The notes under the pieces: model-generated | What the model saw: the letters and a program-made list of their open reading frames with translations, nothing else | What the model was told of the DNA's origin: nothing | Databases searched by the model: none | Assembly (NCBI GenBank): GCA_002412925.1 | Contig: DHVZ01000077.1 | Span: forward strand, 124,001 to 188,000 | DNA from: Anaerolineales bacterium UBA5195 | Lineage (GTDB): Bacteria > Chloroflexota > Anaerolineae > Anaerolineales > Villigracilaceae | Length of the DNA: 64,000 nt | Direction: 5' to 3' | Part shown: one piece after another, positions 8,997-15,170 of the stretch | Numbering within the stretch: the stretch's first letter is position 1 | Layout of the letters: every line of letters starts with the position of its first letter | Position numbers and translations under genes: made by a program

Positions 8997-9647
8997 TCAG
9001 GCAGGCTGCTTGTCCAATACCTGGGCGACCGAATCGAGCAGGACGGGGTCAAACTCCATCATGCGGGTGGTTGGCGCTTCGCCAGTTTGAAGATGACTGA
9101 TTTTATGAGCGGCTGCCTCCAGCCAGTCCACTGCCATCTCGATGGAAATTTTCCGCATGTCAATCACCAGGTCGAAGGCGGAGGCAGAGTCCCATTGATT
9201 TCCATAAACCGATTCGACAAATTCCCGCCGCATCTGGTCGCTATCTCGGACAAACTCCTCGGCTTTAATCCGGCTGGCGAAAGTTTCTTGTTCCATCACG
9301 TGCTTGACCCGCAACGAAAAAGGTGCCTGGATGCGCACATTCAGCACATCTGCATAGCCTTTGAGCAGGGCAAAACCTCCGCGCCCAAGCAGGATGACGT
9401 TGCCATGATAAACCACGGCTTCAATAACCTGGTTGAAGAGCTTGAGCACTTCGGCGTGATGGGGATCGAAGCGCGCCCAAAAACCGGTTTGATTGTAGAC
9501 TTCCTTGAAATCTACAAATCCGTATTCGCGAACAATTTTTTCGATGGTGTTTTTGTCCACCAATTGATAACCCAACCTTTTGGCAGTTTGTTCTGCAATG
9601 AGATCGCCTTTGCTGCCAATTTCACGGGAAATGGTGATTGCTGGCAT
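8997..9647 (-). CDS. Cytidylate kinase-like family protein
   Basis: A 216-residue P-loop protein of the cytidylate-kinase-like family (PF13189). It begins MPAITISREIGSKGDLIAEQ, where the normal GxxGxGK P-loop is relaxed to REIGSKGD as is typical in this family. Further family features are YQLVDKNTIEKI, VILLGRGGFALLKG and FASRIKAEEFVRDSDQMRR (lid). It probably phosphorylates a nucleotide or similar small molecule, but substrates are unproven for these stand-alone members. The start at 9647 has a perfect GGAGGT site. Confidence 0.85.
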   Translation of the reverse strand: MPAITISREIGSKGDLIAEQTAKRLGYQLVDKNTIEKIVREYGFVDFKEVYNQTGFWARFDPHHAEVLKLFNQVIEAVVYHGNVILLGRGGFALLKGYADVLNVRIQAPFSLRVKHVMEQETFASRIKAEEFVRDSDQMRREFVESVYGNQWDSASAFDLVIDMRKISIEMAVDWLEAAAHKISHLQTGEAPTTRMMEFDPVLLDSVAQVLDKQPA

Positions 9648-9734
9648 AGGTACCTCCAATCCTGCTGTGTGAGGAAATGCAGAATTTTCTAATCTCAGTA
9701 TAGCACGCCCGCGGGGCTGCGCAGCCTCCCATCC

Positions 9735-10442
9735 CTAAATTCGGCTTAATTTAACCACCCTTTCTCCGCGCTGATCAATCTCAAAGGCGATGCTTGGTTC
9801 TTTGCGCAGCATGGTCAAGGCTTCCACCCGGGTCAGGCCTCCATTTTTGACCACCAGGTTGACATCCCTCCAGTTCGATTGCCCCTGTTTTAATAGAAGC
9901 TCCCTGATTTTTTTGAGCGTATCGTTTTCCTTGTCTTTTTGGGATTGGGCTTGCCTGTCCAAAAAATCTGAATAGGTGTTTTCGAAGGTTTTGACTTCTT
10001 CGATGAATTTCGAGAAGTCGACGATTGGTTTTCGCACCCCCAGTTCATCTGCGATTAATGTATACAATCTGTCCAGTCCCTTTTTCTGATTGGCATTGAT
10101 GGCTTGCAGCACGCTGAGTGGCATGCTCAGGTCGGTGACCCCATATCCCGAGTGGCAAACCGGGACAATTGGAATCCCTTTCATCCAACCGGCGCCCGCT
10201 TCGAAATTGATCCACGGACGCTTGACCGAGGCTTCGCTGCATAGGATTAACTCGCCCTGCGCCCGCTCCATGGCAGATTTCATGCTCTCCAGCCAATTAC
10301 TGCCCGCCTGGATGCTTTCCGTGTCTGACGAGACAAACACATCCACCAGGCCGAGGAAATCGTCGAGAATATGTCTTTGGAAAACAATCGCTAACTCGGC
10401 CTCGTCTGAAATATGACTGATGAATAAGGTCATTTGAGCCAT
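9735..10442 (-). CDS. Stand-alone TIR-domain protein
   Basis: A 235-residue protein whose first ~150 residues match a bacterial TIR (TIR_2) domain: TLFISHISDEAELAIVFQRH opens the fold, VDVFVSSD is the second strand, and ILCSEASVKRPWINFEAG is the S-x(n)-PW-x2-E segment in which Glu81 lies where TIR NADases carry their catalytic glutamate. After a charged helix (~150-185) there is a ~50-residue segment (LLLKQGQSNWRDVNLVVKNG to the end) that resembles a small winged helix. Family knowledge: bacterial TIR proteins degrade or cyclise NAD in antiphage defence. No Thoeris or other partner gene is adjacent, so the role is open. The start has GGAGG 7 bases upstream. Confidence 0.78.
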   Translation of the reverse strand: MAQMTLFISHISDEAELAIVFQRHILDDFLGLVDVFVSSDTESIQAGSNWLESMKSAMERAQGELILCSEASVKRPWINFEAGAGWMKGIPIVPVCHSGYGVTDLSMPLSVLQAINANQKKGLDRLYTLIADELGVRKPIVDFSKFIEEVKTFENTYSDFLDRQAQSQKDKENDTLKKIRELLLKQGQSNWRDVNLVVKNGGLTRVEALTMLRKEPSIAFEIDQRGERVVKLSRI

Positions 10443-10467
10443 GGGCAGCCTCCTCTTGAATATTAAT

Positions 10468-10496
10468 ACTATATTCCAACTTGTTCGCGGATGCAA
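10468..10496 (-). promoter_or_regulatory. Promoter of the TIR gene
   Basis: On the reverse strand TTGCAT (10491-10496), exactly 17 bases, then TATAGT (10468-10473), 25 bases ahead of the TIR start codon. Confidence 0.6.
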
Positions 10497-10524
10497 TGCC
10501 TAAATAACGTAAAGCTCAACAGGC

Positions 10525-10563
10525 AAAAAATATCGGACTGCGGGGGGATGCGCAGTCCGATAT
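10525..10563 (-). terminator. Intrinsic terminator of the ParB-like gene
   Basis: ATATCGGACTGCG and its exact reverse complement form a 13-bp stem with an 8-base loop, followed on the reverse strand by a run of six T. It lies 26 bases after the ParB-like stop codon. Confidence 0.88.
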
Positions 10564-10588
10564 GGGCTTCGAGGGTGAGTTAAAATGG

Positions 10589-11149
10589 CTAAACGTGCCA
10601 TGCGCTTGCCATCGCCTCACCGCGTTTCCTGGGCTTTGGCAGACAAAGCGCACATTCGGCCTTTTGGGGTGGGAGCGGGATTTCCCAAACCGCGGCTCGC
10701 AGAGCTAACCGTCCGATAAAACGCGCCACCGAGACACGGTGGTGGCCGTCTTCGACGTAGTACCCATCCCTGATTTTATAAACCTGAATTGGTGGGATTT
10801 GATCTGCCTCGAACGCCGCATAGATCTCGATCCAACGGTCGCGCAGGTGCTTCTGCAGCGGGCGGAAACGGTTGTCAAAATCATTTTCCCGTCCAACGCT
10901 GCCGACGATTTTGTCGACAGGGATATCCTGTTCGCCGCGATAAATCCGTATCTCGGCGACTCGGAAGGCCTGCTCACCGAGGGAAATTCGCAGCGTGGCA
11001 ATCCGGAAGGCCTCTTCGGCGAATCCTTTGAGTTTTGTATCTTTTCCTATAATTTTAGCGGCCAAGTTTGCCAACCTGGCTCTGAAACGGAGGCTTTCAA
11101 AGATTTCAGCAGCGTGACTGCGCCAACTTGAGATAACGGGGTAATTCAT
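10589..11149 (-). CDS. ParB/sulfiredoxin-fold domain protein
   Basis: The 186-residue protein has a ParB-N-like core. The segment IPPIQVYKIRDGYYVEDGHH RVSVARFIG (about 128-155) is the (D/E)G-x-HR nucleotide-binding motif of the ParB/Srx fold, and IPVDKIVGSVGRENDFDNRF upstream is the usual leading strand. There is no helix-turn-helix for DNA binding, so it is not a partition ParB. Members act as NTP-dependent switches or nucleases; here the role is unknown. The start at 11149 has AAGGAT ahead. It is preceded by two LacI-type operators, so the upstream repressor almost certainly controls it. Confidence 0.72.
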   Translation of the reverse strand: MNYPVISSWRSHAAEIFESLRFRARLANLAAKIIGKDTKLKGFAEEAFRIATLRISLGEQAFRVAEIRIYRGEQDIPVDKIVGSVGRENDFDNRFRPLQKHLRDRWIEIYAAFEADQIPPIQVYKIRDGYYVEDGHHRVSVARFIGRLALRAAVWEIPLPPQKAECALCLPKPRKRGEAMASAWHV

Positions 11150-11176
11150 TTGAGTATCCTTTCTGTTGATGGCGGG

Positions 11177-11190
11177 TGCAACCGGTTGCA
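11177..11190. promoter_or_regulatory. LacI-type operator 1 (TGCAACCGGTTGCA)
   Basis: A perfect 14-bp palindrome with the central CG of LacI/GalR operators, 28 bases upstream of the ParB-like start codon. Confidence 0.88.
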
Positions 11191-11197
11191 TCGCGCC

Positions 11198-11219
11198 AAA
11201 AAAAAACGAGCTTCTGCTC
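11198..11219 (-). terminator. Short hairpin with T9 tract after the LacI gene
   Basis: On the reverse strand GAGC-AGAA-GCTC is followed by a run of nine T. The stem is short, so it may be leaky. It sits between operators 1 and 2. Confidence 0.55.
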
Positions 11220-11235
11220 AATGGAATGCCAGTTT

Positions 11236-11249
11236 CGCAACCGGTTGCG
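11236..11249. promoter_or_regulatory. LacI-type operator 2 (CGCAACCGGTTGCG)
   Basis: A second perfect 14-bp palindrome sharing the 12-bp core GCAACCGGTTGC, 17 bases past the end of the LacI gene. Centre-to-centre distance from operator 1 is 59 bases. Confidence 0.88.
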
Positions 11250-11265
11250 CTGGCGTCGAAAAAAG

Positions 11266-12282
11266 TCAGGCGGATTTCCTGATTTCCAACTCGGCAGGGA
11301 TCGAGACGTTTGTGACCACGCCGGTTTGCAGGTACTGGATCAGGTTCTGGGCCAACAGCTTCCCGGCCAGCGGGATGTTTTGTGAAACGGTGGTCAGCGG
11401 CGGGTCGCTGTCCTCGGCAATGGTCAGGTTATCGTAGCCGATCACGGCCAGGTCATCCGGGATGCGGCGGCCCATTTCCTGGGCAACGCGCAGGGCGGCG
11501 ATCGCCATGAAGTCGCTGTTGGCAAAGATGGCGTCGATCTCCGGATGCTGTTCCAGCAAAGTGCGGGTGCGTTCGGTTCCTGACTCATTTGAAAACCAAC
11601 CATAGGTCACCAGTGCCGGATCGAGCGTCAGCCCGGCTTCGAGGTGGGCGCTTTGGAAGCCTTCGAAGCGTTTTTGGACTTCCAGTTCCTCTGCGGGACC
11701 GCCAAGGAAGGCGATTTTGCGCCTTCCGGAGCGGAGCAGGTGCTCTGCGGCCAGCTTCCCGCCGCCGAAGTTATCACCGGTGACCGAGCAGAAGCACTGG
11801 TTGGCGGGCGGGGTGCCCCAGATGATGAAGGGCGCTTTCATTTCGACCAGGGCCTTGATGTGGTGTTGTTTGCGCGTGGAGGTCATCAGGATGAAACCAT
11901 CCGCCCGGCCGGTTTTCAGGTAACGCGCGGGCCATTCGGTGTCGCTCGGATCGACATAGGCCATCAATAGATCGTAATGACTTTTGGCCAGCCCGGTGGA
12001 AATCCCGCCCAGGATTTCAAGCATGAACAGGTCTGCGACGCCAAAACCTTTTTTCTGGTAATAAGGATGGGAAACAAAGGCGATTGTGCGGCTCTCCTTC
12101 AAGCTCAGGCGGCTGGCCGAGGCGTTGATCTGGAAATCATGCTCACGCGCGAGGGCGCGGATGCGCTCTTTGGTCTCCTCGCCGATCAAAGGGCTATCGC
12201 TCAATGCCCGCGAAACCGTGGACTTGGAGACGCCAGCCAGCCGGGCAAGATCTGCGATGGTTTGAACGGTTTTTTCAGTCAT
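11266..12282 (-). CDS. LacI-family transcriptional repressor
   Basis: A 338-residue regulator with the LacI helix-turn-helix at residues 6-50 (TIADLARLAGVSKSTVSRAL), the hinge helix (INASASRLSLKESRTIAFV) and a type-1 periplasmic-binding-protein-like effector domain to the end. The effector is likely a sugar or related small molecule. Identical 12-bp operator cores occur in its own promoter and twice upstream of the ParB-like gene, and nowhere else that I found in the window, which points to a local autoregulated circuit. The start at 12282 lies 16 bases downstream of the promoter operator. Confidence 0.92.
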   Translation of the reverse strand: MTEKTVQTIADLARLAGVSKSTVSRALSDSPLIGEETKERIRALAREHDFQINASASRLSLKESRTIAFVSHPYYQKKGFGVADLFMLEILGGISTGLAKSHYDLLMAYVDPSDTEWPARYLKTGRADGFILMTSTRKQHHIKALVEMKAPFIIWGTPPANQCFCSVTGDNFGGGKLAAEHLLRSGRRKIAFLGGPAEELEVQKRFEGFQSAHLEAGLTLDPALVTYGWFSNESGTERTRTLLEQHPEIDAIFANSDFMAIAALRVAQEMGRRIPDDLAVIGYDNLTIAEDSDPPLTTVSQNIPLAGKLLAQNLIQYLQTGVVTNVSIPAELEIRKSA

Positions 12283-12298
12283 TTTACACTTTGTTCTT

Positions 12299-12312
12299 TG
12301 CAACCGGTTGCA
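12299..12312. promoter_or_regulatory. LacI-type operator 3 (TGCAACCGGTTGCA)
   Basis: Identical to operator 1. It begins at the last base of the -10 box of the lacI-like promoter, so a bound repressor would block transcription start: autorepression. Confidence 0.9.
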
Positions 12313-12340
12313 TTATAAGACACTCAAGATGGCTTGTCAA
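12312..12340 (-). promoter_or_regulatory. Consensus sigma70 promoter of the LacI gene
   Basis: On the reverse strand TTGACA (12335-12340), exactly 17 bases, TATAAT (12312-12317): a full consensus promoter. Confidence 0.9.
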
Positions 12341-12380
12341 GACCAGATTAGGCTTGTCATACTGAGTGTCAGGCAAAACA

Positions 12381-12421
12381 AAGACGCCAAGTTTTTAGAG
12401 AATAAGAAAACTTGGCGTCTT
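12381..12421 (-). terminator. Strong hairpin after the B3/4 gene
   Basis: AAGACGCCAAGTTTT, an 11-base loop and its exact reverse complement form a 15-bp stem downstream of the leftward gene ending at 12455. The neighbouring bases (TTGGCGCCTCCTTGGCGCAC) are further repeats of the same motif. Confidence 0.7.
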
Positions 12422-12454
12422 GGCGCCTCCTTGGCGCACTTGGCGGTAAGCTTT

Positions 12455-13156
12455 TTATAGCTCCAAACTCGGATTCTCCCGAGTCAAAACCCCAGATCTA
12501 AGTTCTCCCCCGCAATACTTTCTCATCAGTTCTGCAATTTCCTCGAAAATAGCCTTAATTTCTTCATCCGTGACCGGCGGCAGGGCATCGACGTTGAACT
12601 CAACGGCGGTCGTCTCGGGCAGGATCAGGGTCTGCTTCGACTGCCGCCAGGTCCAGCGGCGGGTCAGGACGGTCTGGCCCTCAGCAAAGATGATTTCGCC
12701 GGGGTTGGGGTGTTCAACGGCTTCGGAGCCAAAGGGTTCAAAGATTTCAGCGCCGGTGGCTGCGCGCAAATCCATATCGGCGGTCAGTTGGTCGATGGCG
12801 TGCGCGCCGATCGGCACCAGGTGGCGGATTGAGACCAGGTTGCCCAAATCAACGATTTTGCTGATCGCGGGCAGGGGGTCTTTTTTGAGCACCCGGCGGA
12901 CGAGCGCCTCCATCGAGGGGCGAAACTCGGTCGGTTTGACGCCCAGGGCGCGATAGGCCTCCCGCCATGACTCGATTTTGGGATGCGTGGCGACGTTTTC
13001 AGGCGACAGTTGGGCGCAGAGCGCGGCTTCGGCCTCGCGCAGGTCGGCGATCAGTTCATCTGGCGAGGGGCCGTTCTGAATCCCATGCGCGATAACGAGA
13101 CCCCGGCGGTAGGCGGGGAATTTGGCAAAAACTTCGGGGGCGATTTTGATTTTCAT
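12455..13156 (-). CDS. B3/4 domain protein (PheRS beta-like tRNA-binding/editing domain)
   Basis: A 233-residue stand-alone B3/4 protein. The domain spans most of the chain: HPKIESWREAYRALGVKPTE, KDPLPAISKIVDLGNLVSIR and HLVPIGAHAIDQL are the conserved blocks. Family knowledge: B3/4 is the editing domain of phenylalanyl-tRNA synthetase beta; free-standing copies are widespread and are thought to act on mis-charged tRNA or related aminoacyl compounds, without firm proof. It stands alone between a terminator and an intergenic repeat region. Confidence 0.85.
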   Translation of the reverse strand: MKIKIAPEVFAKFPAYRRGLVIAHGIQNGPSPDELIADLREAEAALCAQLSPENVATHPKIESWREAYRALGVKPTEFRPSMEALVRRVLKKDPLPAISKIVDLGNLVSIRHLVPIGAHAIDQLTADMDLRAATGAEIFEPFGSEAVEHPNPGEIIFAEGQTVLTRRWTWRQSKQTLILPETTAVEFNVDALPPVTDEEIKAIFEEIAELMRKYCGGELRSGVLTRENPSLEL

Positions 13157-13476
13157 GGTGGTGATATTATACTTTTCCCATCCGCAAAAATCGCACTTTT
13201 GGCTTGAGAAAAAATAGAATGCGGACTACGTAGGTTTGGCGGATCTGCGCAGATTCTTTAAGAAATCTGTGCAAATCTGTAACGGTCACGTATAAGATTA
13301 ACACTGGCATTGTTCAACTATTCTCTCCTCAACCTGTCACCCTGAAGGGTCTGGTTAGCCGATTTGAGAGATTCTTTGCCGCTGACGCTCTTTCAGCGGC
13401 TCAGAATGACAGTTTAAAACCGGGAAGGTGGAGCGCAGTCAAACGAAACAGAGTCGTAGAAAATTAACAGGGGTGT
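13157..13476. other. Gene-free region with two degenerate intergenic repeats
   Basis: No reading frame of note. Around 13217-13290 lies an imperfect inverted repeat (GCGGACTACG... TTTGGCGGATCTGCGCAG ... AATCTGTGCAAATCTG) related to 14050-14122. At about 13340-13412 is a CACCCTGAAGGGT ... CAGCGGCTCAGAATGACAG unit of a kind widespread between bacterial genes. Confidence 0.5.
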
Positions 13477-13965
13477 TCACTCTTTATTTTTGAAAAGCTC
13501 GATCGCGGCTTTGCCCGTCAGATGCTCAATGCTGACTTCAACAAGGCAGACCTCGTTCCAGTCGCGTTCGATTTCCTGCTGGCCTTCGGCAATGTAAGCC
13601 GGGGAATACTTTTCCACCAGACTTTCGAGCGCCGCGCGTTTCTCTCCGTATTCCGTCAGGATTTTGGCCCGGCCAAAAACGATCACGCTTCGGAAATGGG
13701 TCGTAAAGGTGGCCTGTTTGACCTCGTCCTGGTCGATGACGCAAAAGGTGACCTTGTCGTTGTGTTTAATCCCGTCAAGCTTGTGCCCGGTTTTGGCGCA
13801 ATGGAAATACAGCTTGTGGTCCTGGTAGGTATAACTGAGCGGCACGGTATAGGGATAACCATTGTCGCCGCTGACGCCTAACACGCCCGAGGTGTGCTTC
13901 TTGAGGATTTCGAGGCTTTCGGCTTCAGGGAGTAATTGTTTTTTCCTGCGCATTTCTCTGAACAT
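13477..13965 (-). CDS. Pyridoxamine 5'-phosphate oxidase-family (FMN split-barrel) protein
   Basis: A 162-residue flavin-reductase-type split barrel: EILKKHTSGVLGVSGDNGYP, YTVPLSYTYQDHKLYFHCAK, TGHKLDGIKHNDKVTFCVID and SVIVFGRAKIL are the typical strands, close to the NimA-like/FMN-binding subgroup. It should bind FMN (or F420) as a dimer and reduce or oxidise a small substrate. The start at 13965 has AAGGAG; the longer frame upstream has no support. Confidence 0.85.
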   Translation of the reverse strand: MFREMRRKKQLLPEAESLEILKKHTSGVLGVSGDNGYPYTVPLSYTYQDHKLYFHCAKTGHKLDGIKHNDKVTFCVIDQDEVKQATFTTHFRSVIVFGRAKILTEYGEKRAALESLVEKYSPAYIAEGQQEIERDWNEVCLVEVSIEHLTGKAAIELFKNKE

Positions 13966-14049
13966 AATCGCTCCTTCGCAAGCAAGCTGGCACTCTCGTC
14001 TTGCGCCAAGATTATACTTCCCTGCCCACAACCTTTCGCTTTGGCTTGC

Positions 14050-14122
14050 AAAAAACAGAACGCGGATGACGCTGATTTGGCAGATTTACGCGGGTTTTCT
14101 TTGGAAACCTCTGCGCAATCCG
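14050..14122. repeat. 'Gcggat...cgcgg' intergenic inverted repeat
   Basis: AACGCGGATGACGCTGATTT ... CTGCGCAATCCGCGTT forms a long imperfect hairpin upstream of the FMN protein and after the PhzF gene; a relative lies at 13217-13290. Confidence 0.5.
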
Positions 14123-14141
14123 CGTTCCAAGGTTTTGACGC

Positions 14142-15017
14142 TTAGAACTCGCCACGCGCCACGGTGATACTTTTCCCACCCACAAAAATCTCAATCTTGC
14201 CGTTTTTGTCCTCGGCTTTCAGCAACAGCAGGGAAGGGCGGCCAATTTCGTAGCCCTGTTCGCTGCGCACGTTGATACTCTCTTTCCCAAAATAGCGGTA
14301 TTTCACCAGGTAGCCTGCCAGGCAGCCATTCCCGCTGCCGGTGGCCGGGTCTTCGGGCACGCCGTAGTAATCGACAAAGACGCGCACGCTCAGGTCATTC
14401 CCAGCCTCGTAGGTTTCGGGGCAAAAGACCAGGATCCCTTTGGCAACGGTCTTTTCGATCAGATCGTAGCACTTCTCCAGGTTGACCTTGGCTTTTTTCA
14501 GGGCTGCCAGGCTCTTGAGCGGGACGATGAAAAATGGCAGCCCGGTCGAGACTTCCTGGATCGGGAAACGCGGGTCGATTTCGTCCACTTCCAGGCCGAG
14601 GACGGGGGCCAGGATCTTGGCGGAGTGCTGCTGGCCGAAAACCGGCTCGACCTGTTTCATCCAGCCATAACCGTCTGCGCCAAAGGTGACCGGGATTTGT
14701 CCGACCTTCAGGTTCAGGCAGACTTCGTCAGCCTGGCCTTTGAGAATCTCGTTGCGGATGATGTGCGCCGTCCCCAGGGTGGGGTGACCCGCGAAGGGGA
14801 CTTCCTCGCGCGGGGTGAAAATCCGCACGTCGAAGCCGCCGTCTGGCTGTGGTTCATCCGAGAGAATAAAGGTTGTCTCGGAGAAATTGATCTCCCGGGC
14901 GAGCTGCTGCATCTCCGCGCCGGGGATGTCGCCCGCGTTGCGGAAAACGGCCAACTGGTTCCCGGCGTATTTTGATTCAGCGAAGACATCCAGAATGTAG
15001 AAAGCGCGCTTTTTCAT
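14142..15017 (-). CDS. PhzF-family isomerase/epimerase
   Basis: A 291-residue PhzF-fold protein with the two matching halves of the diaminopimelate-epimerase-like fold. Glu47 (INFSETTF) is at the position of the PhzF general acid/base; PFAGHPTLG binds the ligand, and DPATGSGNGCLAGYL is the second-half signature. Outside phenazine clusters these proteins isomerise unknown small acids. The ATG at 15017 has AAAGGAG; the ORF upstream of it overlaps a repeat. Confidence 0.88.
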   Translation of the reverse strand: MKKRAFYILDVFAESKYAGNQLAVFRNAGDIPGAEMQQLAREINFSETTFILSDEPQPDGGFDVRIFTPREEVPFAGHPTLGTAHIIRNEILKGQADEVCLNLKVGQIPVTFGADGYGWMKQVEPVFGQQHSAKILAPVLGLEVDEIDPRFPIQEVSTGLPFFIVPLKSLAALKKAKVNLEKCYDLIEKTVAKGILVFCPETYEAGNDLSVRVFVDYYGVPEDPATGSGNGCLAGYLVKYRYFGKESINVRSEQGYEIGRPSLLLLKAEDKNGKIEIFVGGKSITVARGEF

Positions 15018-15066
15018 TCGATTCTCCTTTTTGGGATTATCTTGGTTGACGAGTTTGTTTAATGCC

Positions 15067-15160
15067 TTTAAACACAAAGGACACCAAGTACACAAAGGAA
15101 AAGCGTTAACCATAGCCCAAAAGGGTTTTCCTTCGTTCCTTTGTGCCCTTTGTGTTTAAG
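15067..15160. repeat. Long inverted repeat (ACACAAAGG type), probable terminator of the ferredoxin oxidoreductase gene
   Basis: TTAAACACAAAGGACACCAA ... ACACAAAGGAA at the left pairs with TTCCTTCGTTCCTTTGTG ... CTTTGTGTTTAA at the right (arms ~32 bases, loop ~30). It follows the leftward gene ending at 15171. Confidence 0.6.
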
Positions 15161-15170
15161 GGTTTTGCTT

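Noticed and set aside
9735..12303. Thoeris or other multi-gene defence island
   Set aside because: The TIR gene has no ThsA/SIR2/macro partner; the adjacent genes are a ParB-like protein and a LacI regulator in a separate circuit.
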